From the NCBI GenBank assembly GCA_002118135.1, contig BDIU01000015.1, positions 62,299-126,298 on the forward strand: DNA of 64,000 nt. Direction: 5' to 3'. Below are positions 1 through 13,982 of the stretch, one piece after another. The DNA comes from Trebouxia sp. TZW2008. Lineage: Eukaryota > Chlorophyta > Trebouxiophyceae > Trebouxiales > Trebouxiaceae. Positions within the stretch are counted from its first letter, which is position 1, and each line of letters starts with the position of its first letter. The position numbers and the translations under genes are program-made. Below the pieces are notes generated by a model. The model had not been told where the DNA came from. It ran no database searches and saw only the letters and a list, made by a program, of their open reading frames with translations.

Positions 1-521
1 ATCAAAGTCTGAATAGCACAGAGCCAGATACTGCTTCCAACTTGGTCAATCCGAAGCTTGTGACTGCTTAAATTCAACCCTGTCTGGCATATGCAGCCGT
101 GCAGATTGCAGACCAGTAAGGTACAGAGCTGGGTACAGAGCGCTGTACTGCACTTCAGCCACAACAGCTGACGACCAATACCTGATGTTGCCAATACTCA
201 AAATCCTGCCTGTGCTCAACACCATGCATATGCAAATGGTCCGCCAGTCTCAACAGCAGCCAATGAGACCTGCTTGGATGAGGCAATGGCAGCTGAATCA
301 TGAGCACTGATGATGGTACATTGCACTGAGAGCAACAGATGCACAAGGCTGATACTTTACAGCTGAAAGCGGCATTCATCATTCGGTATGAATTTCATTC
401 AGTGGCACCTCAGGGGTGTGGGCAGGAGGGGAGTGTCTGCAACTGTTGCAGTTGTTTCGAAAATCGCTAAAAGTGTGTCCATGCAGAGGACTGCACGGTG
501 CAGTCTTGTGCAAGCATCATT
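1..521. other. 3' flank of RLT gene, no further gene seen
   Basis: This stretch lies downstream of the RLT stop codon (TAG at 522-524, minus strand). On the minus strand a TGTAA, the chlorophyte polyadenylation motif, occurs near 357-361; calling it the RLT poly(A) signal is inference. Short open frames here resemble nothing and look like chance. Confidence 0.4.
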
Positions 522-3500
522 CTAATCGCTGAGCTCAACATCACTATCGACTGGCTGTTCATCCTCAGAGGAGATCTCCGGCTCCTCGTCAACAGATCTG
601 CCTGGACCTGCACCCATGATTGCTGGTCAGCTCAGACCCAAATTTTGTCTGCTCCCAGGTCACCAACACAAAGTTTGTGCTTCTGATGAGAAACCAGCTT
701 TGCAGATGGAATCAAGCATCAACAATCTGGTGTCTCTACACAGCAGAAAGCAAAGACCTACGCCGTCCAGACGTAGTCAGCGAAGCTGACCAAGATAACT
801 CTAGACATCACAAATGAGCACTCACTCTGAATGTCATCTTCTGATGGACCAGGAGTAGCAGTGTTGCTGCGGCCTGTCAACTCCTCCATGTCTACATCAC
901 CTTCTGATACCTGCTGCTGCAAGCTGGCTGCCTTGCTAGCCTTCTTGCTGCCAGCCTTGCCATTGCCCATACTTGCCCTGCATTCATCAAAGTGTGAAGC
1001 TGAATAAGAGTGAGCGAGTAATCATGCTCAAGCCAGCCAACCATTTCTGAACCCAGGTGTGGGGATGTCACACTTGGAGGTTGTTGTTCTTAGGGCCATC
1101 CGCTGCTCGAGGACTAGGGCAGTGTGTTGCTTGGTATGATGACGACATGTGTCACCAGCGGAACTAGCAATGTAGCCAGATAAGATCAAGCACAGTCCAG
1201 TTGGCCAGACGCGCATGCAGGCAAGCAGTCTTGAGCATCAGTGTCTACACCTGTCAAATATTTGAACCATGATCACAGTTGCATGACGAATGCTCCAGGT
1301 CAACAGCTGCAGACTAGCCATACATGCTGCAGGATGCATGTGATGCCTTTGGGTTGAGTGCACTGCTTGCTGTTGTGCACAGCATGTATGGTTGTGCATG
1401 TGGGCAGCCGAAAAAGCTTGCAAGCTTGTTGTCAATGTCATTGCAAATGAGCTTGGTCAGAATGGCCGGGATGAATGTTGAAATCATCCTTCATCATGCG
1501 TATCTCTTGCAGGCAATAGTATGCTTGCTGGACTCTTGCAGGCAGCAGTATGCTTGATGTATTTCTCGCAGGCAAAAGTGAGCTTGTACTTCATGCAGAT
1601 AACAGTATGCTTGTTGTTCACTGTCATCAGAAGGTATTTGTGCAGAATTGACCAGCTGACCTGACTTGCCCAGAGGACTTTAAGCGGGAGGCGGGACCAG
1701 AGCCTCTGGGCTTGCTGGCTGGGCCGCCTTTGCTGATTGGCAAGCGGATCTTGAGACCTGTGATACTGCTGCCAATACCACTCTGTGCATCTAGCACAGC
1801 CTGCTTGAAGTCAGCTGCAGGTAGCCTGAAGTTCTGACGAGGTCCTTGCAGAGCAGCCTGCAGGGTGCCACTGCTGTGTCTGTAATCACATACTACAGAC
1901 AACAATCTTGTTGAGGGTGCTCAAGCTTTGTACCTTACTGCAGCCTGATGTGATGCTGACTACAATACGTAAGAGTTGTGCATACATCCCGTTTCGCACA
2001 ACATCAGAAGACCAAAATGACTGAAATGGTGATGCAGGCCGATGCATCTCATAAGCAGTTTGATCAAAGACTAGACATTTGCATGCTGTGCTGCGTCACA
2101 AGGCAGGCCCGATGACGACAAACCTGGGGGAAGGGCGGGAAGAGCGAGTGTTGGGCAGGGCGGCTGTGAGAGAACATGGCGCCAGGGGCTGCATGGGGGG
2201 ACGAGACTGCATGTGAGGAAGCTCTGGGCTCTAGCACTTCAGAGACCTTGCCGGGCATGGGAGTCTCTGCAGGTCTCTGGATGTACTTGTACGCCTGCAC
2301 CAAAATGCAACGGCAGCATCAGATGAAGCGTGCAATTCCCCACCTGTAGCAGCCGCTTCATGCTGTGTATACATTTTGTCCAACGCACATTGACACAGGC
2401 AGACGAAAACAAACTTTGCTGCAGGTACACAAACGCCTCATACCATGCGCTAGATGTTGCAATATGGCAGACTGCTTGGTGCTGAGCAAACAAATTAGAC
2501 GTTCAACACAGGATGCACTAGCAGGCATTCCAGACAGCTCTGCCAGGTTTGCACTCATGTTGCAAAGAACCCAATGCCCTGTGTGTGAAGCACAAACCAA
2601 CTGATGCATACCTGCAGAGTTTCTCGGCCTGGCTGGTCTCCAGGGCGGTATATGATGGCAGAGTCAATGGCAAACAGGCGCAGGCTGACTGCAGCACAGG
2701 TGGCAGGAAGCCAGTTGAGATGTTCTGCAGGCGTGGCTGCAATGGCAGGCTCCACTGGAGCTGCGCTGATGGGCCGGTCTGTAGGGTTTGCAACCTCCAC
2801 TGCGGCAGAAGCATGACCTGCACACACATATTGAAGTAGGTATTGAGAGTATCAAAGCGATGAAAGGCTGAAAAAAATCGTGTGTCTAGAACATCACCAG
2901 GCTGCATCTGGTGAACTGTACATACGCCTCGAGTTTGGAAGCCTAGCAGTGACCCTATTCAGCAGCAACCAGTCAAGAGAGATACGTGCTCAAGCTGTAG
3001 AGCTATCAAATGTAGCTCTTGACTGGATGCAAATGGGCTGGAAAAGCAGTTGATCACAGCTGACCTGCTGATGAGAGCATGATGCCTACCAGCTTCATTG
3101 CAGCATGCACGCACAGACTCAATAACACCCATCTGAGCATGACTTGTCAGGCCTTTGACACTATCTGCAACGCATAGGATGAACTACAGCAAATGCTTAC
3201 CTATGGGCATCCAGGCGCCCTTGATTAGCAGCGGCTGCCTAGGCTGGGCATGGTTCCGCCAAAGGAAGCCTTCATGCACCGCCACCTCCAGCTCACCAAG
3301 CAGCTGCCTTAGCTGCAGTGCAGAATCTGCGCCCTTGACCGCTGCTTGCCAGGCGTTGCTGTTCCAGTTAGCATCCTTCATTGCACTGAGCGGCAGCGCA
3401 GCCTCTACCCTGAGCATGTCAGCTCTGAGCTTGGCAAGGCCTGACGCCTCGCCCTGACTGACCGGCAGACTTGAGACTGGGTCAGCACCACTAAGGTATA

Positions 3501-6500
3501 GCAACGCCTGGACTGTCAAGCTCCATAGACAGGAGTGGTGCTGCAATTCAAGCTGAGACCGCTGATGCTGTGACTGCTCCTGAGGATTGAGAGGCCGTTG
3601 AATGGGCATGGCAGGCATGGCTTGCTCTATAGCACTCTGCTGGCGTAGCAGTGCGCTGTGCAGAGCCCCCTCGCGAGCGCCTTTACGCTCAAGGCTGGCC
3701 AGCAGATGCTGCAGCTGATAGCTGTGGCCAAGAAGCCACCAGGTGCCGTTCTGGTGACTCTCAAACAGCACCCTGCCTGTGCTTGCGTCTGACTCTGCGC
3801 CTGATGCTGTTTCCACAGCAATGCGCCAGTAGCGGTTATGCCGCCTGTCTGAACCTAGCGGCTCGCCCCTGATGGCGTGCACCTCCTCAGCGCGCTTGAT
3901 GTTGTCTGCACGCTGTTGCTGCCGCTGCTTAGATGCTGCTGCAGCTGACATCTCATCTTCACCATCATTGGCATGAGCACCGCTAGTGCTTGCGCCTGCA
4001 TTGTTGTGAGCCTGCTGTTGCTGAGCATCTGTGGCTGAGCCAGTTGTCTCTCCTGTGTGAGCGTGGGATGCGGAGTAGGGGTCGTGGTGAGGGGAGTCCT
4101 GGGCGTTGTATGCATCCAAGGCCCTCTGAGCATCTTCTGCTGACTTCTTGGCCTTCTCAGCTGCTTCTTGCTGTCGCCGGCGCTTCTCAATCTGCGAGGG
4201 AAAGACTTGCTCTTACAAAAACAGCTAGCACTTTCATCCTGCCAACTATTGCTTGGCCTGGCATGATCACGTGCCAGCACTTGATACCCTCGCACGTACG
4301 CAGACGTAGCACAAGACAAGATATATGGTGTACAACAGCAGGCAGCCAGTTTGCTGTGCAAAAGCATGTCCTGTTCAACTGCCTCAGCTTAAAACAGCAG
4401 CATGGGTGACAGCTCACCTTAGCATCTTCATACATCTGCTTGCGTATACGCTGTGCCTCCTCAATGCGTCCATCCAGTGCGGCTCTGACAGCAGGGCCAT
4501 CAAGTGCCATGTGTGTCAATGTGCGCAAAACATTGACGCGCTCCTCAAAGCTCAGGTCATCATACTCACGGGTCTTGAGATGCTGCAGCCAGCTGTGACC
4601 AGGATCAACTTTGCCCTGTCACCACAGCTCAATGTAGTCTTGATACAAGGCGTTATTGACAGTCTGTGTGCATCATGACTGAGCCTCCTGCTATCGATGT
4701 CAGAGCAACATGCTTCACTGGGCTAGCAAGTGTTGCACCAGAACATCACAGCTCTTCTGTAGACCTTGCAGGGAACAAGGTGGCACACTAGAGATCAGTT
4801 ACACACAAATTGCAAAGCCTTGCTCCAATATTGACACGAGCTTCTGATCAATGTGGAAGGGCATAGCATACCTCATACTCATCATCATCATCACTATCCG
4901 GCTCAGAGTCAGTCTCATCCTGCTCCTCTGGATGCTGGCCAGCCTCAGACTTCACAGCACCCTGCTGCTCAGCTGTGGCTGCATTGTCTTCGGCCTTGAC
5001 CTGAGACAACATGACACATCTGTGAGATGCCTGATTTCTCCATTGATCTTATGGGCATTGATAGACAGTGTGTTGCCATCCTCTCAGCATTGCATTTGAG
5101 AAACTGAAAGATGTCAAGCAACAAGCATAGCAAGCTGCTATAGCAACATGAAAAGAAGATGACGCTGTTCTGTAGGCATACAGCTCTGCAAACAATAAAC
5201 AGCAAATCTTTAGCTTGACAGTCCTACATGTCAGACCAATCCAGATTTGCCAAGCGTGCTGCTGATGGAACAGAAGGTCATGCACTAGGTGACATACAGA
5301 TCTCACTGCCAGAATGCTTGCATGACTGACCTCAGTCTGTCCAGCTTCTGTCTTGACTTCCTCAGCCTTGACATCTTCTTTGACAGCATTTGCACCAGAC
5401 CTGAAGTGCAAAGCAATTCAGCTTCAAACAAGTCCAGGCATTTGGCGCCTGTGATCACATATATAACTTAACATTTCATAGAAACAGAAGATTGCGTGTG
5501 ATCTTGCTACGTCAATTGGTGACCAGATACACATGCAGAAATGTCTGTGCTAATAAAACCTTTCTGTCTGTCAGACCATGCGCTGCAGATAAGGTCATAG
5601 AGCTTGAAGACAGGTTCTCGTGAAGGGGTTACTGTAGCAAGCCAAGTAACTTACTTGCGCAGAGCAATGTGGGCTTTGAGTGCGTAGGTAGCTGGCGCCA
5701 CTCTTGCAAAGATGACATCACGCGACAAAGCTCCAGCCACAGAGGCCTGCAAATACAGCTGTACAGATTGAAACACTGCAAAGCATATGCGCAAGTATGC
5801 ACACAGCTGTGGCATTTTGACAGCAGAACAGCTGGCTTGCTACCAATTCCCAGTCAACGGAGAATACTACGCAGACCCATGGGCTTGCACACAGAACCAA
5901 AGCATGTCAGTTTAGTGCAGGTAGACGGGTTGCGGAACAGCAGGCATCACTGTGCTGTTTGCATAGCACCTCTTGAGCACACACACTGTCAACCAGCTCG
6001 CCCTTTGCATCACGACACCATACCTCTGGTGTTTTGCTGGTGCTGAGGTCGCGCAAGCCTTGCTCCTGGATGCGGCGAGCAATCTCTGCAATGGTCAGAC
6101 CTTCTGGGCCAACATCCTGCAGCACCTTGTAGGCAGCCCCCTTAACGGTGCCCAGGCCAAAGCGAGCTGGAGCCACTAGGGTCACTTGACCGCTCTCATC
6201 TTTGACGACATCTTCCCCCTCTGTGCCTAGCTTTGTCTTGCGCTCCTGCTTTTCTTTGGGCTTTGGGCGCTTTTGACCTAGGCCCATGGCAATGCTGTAC
6301 TGCCGCAGGATCTGCAACAGTGGCGACGCATTCGTGAAAGAACATCAAAGATGCTTGCTCAAAGATGCCAGGCTGAGTAACATTGTAGAAGTTTACTTTG
6401 CAGTCAAATTGGCGCGTATTGCTCACGTCGCTGCTGAGCAAGCACATCTTCTGAGCACCCATGCAGCACTGGTACTAGTGCTGTCTTGACTCACTGAAAG

Positions 6501-9500
6501 ATGATGGTGATTAACCAATCTGATGAAGATGGTGATTGAGCTGACAACATCCAACAAGACTGTTGAGGCCAGGTTGTTCATGCACTCTGTATGGTGAGCC
6601 TTACCTCTGGCCAGGTTTGAGCATTGAGGTGCGCCCTCCAGACATCAACATCAAAGCCCCAAGCCCAGGCTTCCTCCAAAGCATGTGCACAGTTGATGAT
6701 GGCCCTGTCCATAAAATTGGTAGCACCACCACCCTGCACAACATATCACTCTAGGCAAAAGTCTAGTGCCATCTGAGCTTGATTATTGGACTTGAAATGC
6801 ACACAAAGGAACATGAGAAGCGGCTCATACCAAAAGCTGATCAGAAACTCTGCATCAGCATTAGGTCTGGCACATACGGTGTCATGTGGAAAATATTTGA
6901 AGGCTGTGCAGCTCACACAAACAATCATGTGAGCACTTTCAATGCAAGCTGAACTGCAAGGCCTGGCAGCAGCTGTGATGCAAAGCCCTGCAATCAACTT
7001 CCTGCAAGTTCCCTCAAGATGGCAGATGAAGACAGGTAATGCTTGTATGCAAGGCAGAGACAGACGCTGGTGGCATGTCAGGTGAAGCCTGAAGATGCTG
7101 GCATGCCAGCAAAAGGCAACAGCAAGAGCTTGCCTGGATGGCTCCAGTGGCGTGCGCTTCCTCAAGATCCATCTGCAGGAGACGCAGCAGCGCAATATGG
7201 ATCTCCCCAAGCAGCTGAGACTGGACACCATCAGCAACTGCAAAGGCACATAACATTGATCAACGAGAATGCTGCTGAGGTGGCAGCGACAATTGCTAGG
7301 GCGAAATGTGCCTTTGTGCTGATATGCTGACGCTGAAAGCTAAAAGCAAGAGTGTGCATAACAGCAGCACAGAATGCACATGGGGCATGCTACACGCCAG
7401 AGCTCCCAGGGGACTGCTGTTGCCGCAACTATAAAGCATGCAGCAGGTGACTTACATGCTAGAGCTTCCTGTCAAGTACTGTTGCAGCATGCGCAGAGCA
7501 CGCAACAGCTACACTATAGAGCAACCTTTCTGGGCAGACTTATTCACAGCCTGACTGACCTGCTTGCAAGAGGCTGTCCACTGTCATGGGTGTCAAGCCC
7601 AGCAGACTGCTGAAGCTGTGCAGGAATGCACACACCATCAGCATGTCGCTGCCTTGCTTTGCAGGAAGGTCTGCTGCAAAGGCAGGCACCATGTTGAGGC
7701 TGGGCGGCGGGAACTCTGGCCGCTCTGGCAGGCTGCTTGTGCCATGATCTGGCTGGTCCTCTGTGCCTGAACCGTACCTGTACAGCCGACTTCCAATGTA
7801 ATGACTGCAGTTGTTCTTCGTCCGTACATGTGATTGTCTTGATTTTGGAAGTATCCCTGTCATTGGAAGTAGTCACCAGTTCCCCATTGCATTCTTCTTG
7901 CATCAACAGAGTCCTTGACTCAGTGTCAATATAAAGATCGCTACTTTACCACAATCCTGAACATGCAGACAGTTGATTACACAATTGTGCAGCAAAGGGC
8001 CAAAATGTGACTGATCTCTTGGTGAACAAATGTACCTGCCTGCGCATGTTCCAAGATGTTCTGTAACGTAAGTCGTCAAAGATCTACGCCTCAGCAAATT
8101 TCAATCGAAATAAGTAGATCTGAAACTGTCTGCAGGCGAGGGTGTTTTTAGCTGCGCTGTGCTGTCAGCTGAGCTTCTGCATATGCATGTTTGCTTGATG
8201 ACATGCATTTTTCAAAATGCGCTGGCATGGTGGGCTTGCATACTGCTGAGCAGCGCACAGTATGCTTTGTGCAAACGAAAGTGAGGACACGCTGCAACAC
8301 GGCCTGATGTTGCCTGTCACTACATCAGCTTCAAAGGAGCAGAAAATACTGAGTGACGAAACTCTCATGAGTGAGAAGGCAGATGCGCTGACTTACTGAG
8401 TATTTTCTTTGAGAGTCACCTCTTTGACTGGATAGTACAAGGCTCTTGGCCCAGGCCAGTCTTGTTTGATGCCTACTTTGGCTACGTTGTGAAAACTTAG
8501 TATTCAGATTAAGATACAAGACACACCTTGTAGTTCAAAAATGAACTTCAAATTATGAAGAGTCCACAACACAATTCCTACCTGCTGTGCGCCTTGTGAA
8601 TGTCTATTGCTTGCAACAAAAAAGCTTGTTCAAACACTCTCACTGTGCGCTGCATCTGGGTACAGGATCCACAAGGGGTGTATGGATCATGCGCAAATAT
8701 ACGGTGCACGGTGAAAGATTTGCAGTGCAGTGGACAAATAGTTTGTTGCAAGCAACACTCAATGGCAAGGTGAAAGGCAGGTAGGAGTTCAATTGGTCTG
8801 ATCTGACTGGAATGCGCGCCAGACGAAGCTGATCTAAGCCCAGTACAATGTAAGGTGGCTGAGCTACATCTAGTCACAATCGTGACTGTTTGCTACAAGG
8901 ATGTGATGTGTCAAGTCAGCGCAACTTGGTCTTGACTCATCACAGGGCAACAGGCAGTGCATGCAGACAGGTCTTGAATTCAAAGCTTTCCTTGACGCAG
9001 CACTGTCTGCAACACAAATTGCCTCCAGGATGATGCAAGAGATTTGGAAACTGAATCTGAAGGTATGTCTCATGTGGCAATATCTGCAGCATGAAGCAAT
9101 GCTAGCATCATGTGAGCGATTTGGACACTGACCCTGCTTCATGGTGAGCCTCCATGAGCTGCTCCCACTCAATGTCCAGATCATCCCTGGGGCCTGTGTT
9201 GACGTCACGCTGCCGCAGGCGGGTTGCTTGGCGCTCTTGCGCAGCAAGGGCACGCAGCAGTTCCTTCTCCCTGCATCCAGAAATTGTGAGTACAGCATAT
9301 TACTGTGTTTGCTTTTTGCTGCTGCAGGCGGGTTGCTTGGCGCTCTTGTGCGGCAAGAGCACGCAGTAGTCCCTTCTCTGTGCATGGAAAATTCGTTGGT
9401 CTGGCACAAGACACTCGTGAAGCAGCTCAGACTCATTATCCATCAATCAAGAGATTCAGTAAGCAATCAGCAAATTACGGTTTATGAAATCCAGGACACA

Positions 9501-12500
9501 TTGAGTGTGAGGATGACATGCGGCGTGTGCTGCTGTCAGCTTGATGCTTTTACCGTGCTGTTCCAAACAGCACAGTATAGTCAAAAGCTGAACGCATCAA
9601 CCTTACAGCAGCACACGTCCAGACCGGGCAGAACAGGAGTCAAAAGATGCAAGGCAGGACTGAGGCACAGCATGATGATGATGACAAAATGTTCTCAACA
9701 TGGCTGTGCTCTGAGTGCTGAAGGGAAACCTGCGCTTCTCATCCTGCAACCGCTTTCTCTCCTCAGCCCTTTGCTCCTTGACCGCCTTCTCTGCTGCCTT
9801 CTTGGCCTCTCTGATCTGCAGCTGCCGCAACTTTTCTGCAGCCTTTGACTGAGCCACTTCATCCTTCTTCTTCTCCCTCTCAAGCTTCTCCTTGACACGC
9901 TTCTTCTCCCTTTCCATTCGCTCTTTATCCTGCATCACACAGTCATACACAGTATGTGCACAGTATCTGCACAATTCTGGAATCTGAGTGAGGTCAAAAA
10001 GATGCTGCACTGACATCTGACGCAATGTAGCAAGACCTGTTGCATGATGCTGGTGCCTACCACTTCCTGCATGTTTGCTACGGTTCCTTGCCCTATACTC
10101 CAAGCGATGCAAGCAGGTACATATGAGGTAAGTCACACTGGTGTGGCAGCATGTGACATGCCAGCCTGATTATCTGAGCTGATGTAGGTCAGAGGTGTGG
10201 CTATCAAAGTTGCAGATCTGTAGCTTTGGCAGCAGCGCACCTTCTGCATTGTCTGCTCCACCCGCTTGGCCAGCAGGGAAGCCCTTTCAGCCTCCCTGTA
10301 GGCCCTGCGCTCAGCATCTTCTCTTCCACTTTTGCCAGCACTTGGTGGACGCCTGAACTGGCCAGGGTTGATGCGTGCCTTCTTGAACTGCATGCATGTC
10401 AAGTCAGAACTCTAATGAAGCGTCTGTGATAAATGCATGCCTGTGCTATGCGGAGAGCACAGTTGCAACACAGCTTGACAGCATCTTGAGCCAATCATGT
10501 CGCACAAAACAGGTCCACATCTACAAGAAAGAAGGGTGGGACACAGCTGATCTTTCTCAGCTGGATTGCTTGGCTGTCACTATCACCTCAGGGAAGTCAG
10601 AAGTTGAGCACTGGCAGCACTCTGGAAATATGTAGCAGCGCACGTAGCTGTTGCAGACAAGGCAGCAATTCCTCTAGACTTTGCCAACCATTCAGCGTCT
10701 CAGCATAGTCGAGAATGAATCAATTGGTGCTTTGTCTGCAACAGCTATGTGCTCTGCTACATACTCCCAAAACTGCTGGTCAATGTGTGGCTTCTTCGTG
10801 CATATGGTGACAGCCAAATGGGTGAAGTTTTACGTGTCACGTGACATAGTCAACAATGAACATCAGTCAGCCCACAACAATCAGTCCTCTCAACAAGAGC
10901 TTTGTGAATCCTCACGTTCATGCCGTCTTCTCCGTCATCTTCCATTTCATATCCATCGACCATGACGCGCTTCCTTTTGATTGGCGCGTCTGCGTCCTCT
11001 GCACCTTGCCCATCAGGGGAAGGAGGGTCATCAAAGATGAATGCCAACTGTGGGCCATCTGACCTATACGCTACTGGCAGTGTGGACCTTGCATGTTCCA
11101 CCAACTCTTGCCACTCAGCATGCACCGCAGAGTTGTCAGGAGCTGTGTCAGAGTCCTCTTGCATTGGCTCAGCAGTGCTACTCCTGTGGTAGACAACATC
11201 TGGAGAGAAGGCTGCTGCAGGCAACGCATAAGGATGTTGGGAGACATGAGGCGAGACATGGCTGACAGGAGGAATAGCTGACATGGTAGCTGCTGCGACA
11301 TTGGGTGCTTGGGTGGGCGTGGGTGTAAGGGTGGGTCGCATGGGGTTTGACTGTACAGGCAGACTGGGTCTGGAGTAAGTGCTGGCTGTGACGCCACCAC
11401 CTATGCGAGCATTCTGCTGTGCAGTGAAGAAAGATTGCGGCGGATAGCGCTGAGGCAGGAACTGCCTAGGAAAAGGGTTGGGGAGATTGTGCGCTTGGAC
11501 CACGGGGTCTGTTTGTGAGGGGAGGCGCATGTCTGCACGAAAAGAGGGCTGAGCCTCAGGCTGTGCAAGTCCTGGTTCAGGCGCCCTTTGCGCTATTTGC
11601 TGAGCCATGCTGGGTAGACCGCCACCAGGAACAGCAGCAGTGCCATTGAGATGTGCATACGGCAGCTGGACAGATGTTGGAAGCTGTGAGGCCTGATCAG
11701 GCAAGGTGGCAACGCTCTGTACAATGGGCCTTTGTGCAGCTGAAGGAACTGCTGGCAGCTGAGCAGCTTGCACTGGCACAGATGGCCTGCTAGCGTTTGT
11801 GCTGAAGGATGGCAGGGAGGCAATCGGGATGTGAGCTGCGCCTGCAACAGCAGGATTGCTTGCAGGCGAACTGAGAGGTGTGGGAGCTGAAGCCACTGCT
11901 GCTTGGACTGTTGATGCTAGAGGTGCTGGGTCTGCAGACTGAAGCACAGTTGATACTGCTGGCACTGGCACTGATGCTGGTACTGACGCTCCAGCTGTTG
12001 CTGTCACAGTTGCTGCTGGCACAGCTGTTGTTTGTGCTGCTGGTGGTGTACTGCCAACAACACCATTTGACTGAGGTGCTGGAGCAGCAGCCTGCTGGCT
12101 CTTCTTATCTTTGCGCCTCTTGTGTGAGAACCAGACCTGCAGGCATTATACAGGTTGCATGCTCATCATCCACTTGGTGTGATTCTTGACGATGCATCTA
12201 CATATAGATCTATATATTGCATCTATCTACAATGATGCTGAACACTTGACACTTGAAGCTGAACCAATGGAGATGTGCACATGTACAAGTAATAGGCAGC
12301 ATTTTCAGTAGTCATTGCACTTGTTGCATGTAAAATTACTCTCTCTCTCCCTTGCTCACAGGAGATTGAACAACAGACTTGACAACAAGATCCTACCTGG
12401 ACCTGATTCTCTGTGAGCTGAATGCGATCACCAAGCGCGCGGCGCACCTCCTCTGCTGGGAATTGATTGACTGCAAGCAACACAGCTTACTGTGGTGAGT

Positions 12501-12755
12501 CCAACAATGCGCATGACAGCATGGGATCATGCATATGTCCATGATGTATGTGACTGCAAGGACGACACTGCACTACTCACTCAGGTATGCAGCTTCCAAA
12601 GCCTCCCTCTGCAGCGGTGTCTTGATAGAACGAGCTCTTGCTCCACTTGGTGCCTTCTTTCCTTTGACATCCTGGTCTGAAGTTGGCAAATTGCCCTCAC
12701 CAGGGGTCAGGTCACCCTGTCCTGCTTCAGCCTGGCCGCCTGAAGGACCACACAT
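522..12755 (-). CDS. RLT-like homeobox-DDT-WHIM chromatin protein
   Basis: Exons in coding order: 12755-12581, 12470-12397, 12136-10916, 10387-10241, 9929-9730, 9270-9133, 7777-7560, 7237-7134, 6733-6605, 6311-6024, 5746-5655, 5400-5331, 5000-4872, 4615-4418, 4191-3201, 2817-2612, 2294-2124, 1857-1661, 977-826, 607-522. All phases close and the sum codes 1661 aa, near plant RLT1/2 length. Seen: homeodomain about residues 36-96 (RSIKTPLQREALEAAYL, then VWFSHKRRKDKK); Pro/Ala/Gln-rich exon 3; Lys/Glu-rich coiled coil; DDT domain about 675-760 (FPPPSLN, QLLGEIHIALLRLL); AWGFDVDVWRAHL block; HARE-HTH about 855-928 (GLTIAEIARRIQEQGLRD); WHIM1 (LSFEERVNVLRTLTHMAL); WHIM2/3 (PLGSDRRHNRYWRI, GTWWLLG); acidic C-terminus ending ELSD. 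Known for the family: nuclear partners of ISWI remodellers. The intron after exon 8 uses a GC donor. The ATG at 12755 is the first in frame after an upstream stop; a further 5' exon is possible. Only the 1.35-kb intron after exon 6 is less certain. Confidence 0.93.
1505..1622. repeat. short tandem repeat in RLT intron
   Basis: About four diverged copies of a roughly 30-base unit built on TTGCAGGCARYAGTATGCTTG lie in the intron between RLT exons 18 and 19. They repeatedly create TGCAG acceptor-like sites. Confidence 0.6.
9300..9392 (-). repeat. decayed copy of RLT exon 6 (exon echo)
   Basis: About 60-70 bases repeat the first half of exon 6 (real copy 9205-9270): the frame again reads GLLRALAAQERQATRL, then diverges into QQQKANT. 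It lies in intron 5, upstream of the real exon, and no clear acceptor directly abuts it. Confidence 0.75.
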
Positions 12756-13032
12756 ACTGTGGCTCAGCAAAGCAGAAAGCTGGCCGCTGATCTTGCCCGC
12801 AAAGGCGCTGCGATCTATCGCACAGGCGACCAGTCAACGCAAACCGCAGCATACAACTGCATCGCAAAATGTAGAGCAGCAAAATTGGCTGCACGCTTGC
12901 AGGTAGTGCTGCGGACTACAAGCCAGTAAAGCGTTTGATCGCTCTTGCGAAGCCCGGTTGCAACAGCCATGTCTCGACGACAAATATAAGACGCCAGTTA
13001 ATACGACAAACGGACTCGGAAGGCGCACTGAC

Positions 13033-13419
13033 CTGATCCGATGCTTGTAGGAGGTTCTGAAGCCATATGTGAGCTGTCTGCCAGCCAACCTCCCGCGATG
13101 CTGCGTCGAGGCTTGAACTCAAGCCACCGTGCTGCGCGTGCGTTGAACTGCGACTATAAAGCTTGCTGCGAGCACGTTGCTTGAAGTGCAGACAAAATCG
13201 CTGCCGAAGAAGGTGTGAGTTCTGCTTTCCCTCGTGCCTCTCCGTGCTGGATCCTGGCACTTTGCCACTTGAACAGCTGACTCCCCGAAGGCCAAGCACA
13301 CGCAGGCTGTGACCTGTGCGAAAGCGGCGCTGACATAAGCTGCCAATCCTGGCACGAGCCGACCCCGGAAGATCAGGATTGACTAGTGGCCAGGCTGGCT
13401 GGAACGTTTCGGTTGTCAT
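13033..13419 (-). other. possible 5' exon or 5'UTR ORF of the RLT gene
   Basis: A real ATG at 13419 opens 129 codons ending at a good donor (GATCAG|GTCAGT, phase 0) just upstream of the homeodomain exon. It could splice to an in-frame acceptor near 12790, giving an N-terminal extension. The translation matches no family I know and is rich in Arg and Ser, so it may equally be untranslated leader. The rest of 12756-13982 shows nothing else I can support. Confidence 0.22.
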
Positions 13420-13982
13420 GATTTTTGCCTGAGAGCGTCAAAAATCCCTCGTCATCACCCGGCTCACATGCTAATTGGCAATCCGCAAGTTGCTTTGAGT
13501 TCCTCCCTTTCCGCAGCTGGCAGCGTTTAGAATCCGGTCATCCTGCATTTGCTTGTTGACTGCATCTGCACCAGGGTCTGCTGTGACAAGCAGTCTGCGC
13601 AATGCTTGATCGATGCGGCACCAGCGTGACTGCAGTGATCAGGGGTGCTTCGCATTCTATGACGCCGTTGAATTGCAGCCTAGCGAGTCGTGCTCTTTTG
13701 TTTGCATGTGGATAGTGCACGCTTTGGTGCACAATCGTCACAGCCATCAGCAGTGCTTTACAAATTCATAGGACTACGGAAGTCCGACTACCCGCTCTAT
13801 GCACTTTGTGCTGAATTGGACAAGCACAAACAAGCGAGCAGCCAGTGAAGCTCTGCAGGCCATCTGGGCAAGCATCTTAATACTTGCACCAGTAACGTGC
13901 ATTACCATGTTGAGAATGTCACGCATCGACAATGTCAACATGCAGGGATCTGGCTGAATATGAGCCATACATGGTCATGTGA

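Noticed and set aside
12573..12770. Homeodomain protein starting at 12770
   Set aside because: The codon at 12770 is TTG, not ATG. The first in-frame ATG is at 12755.
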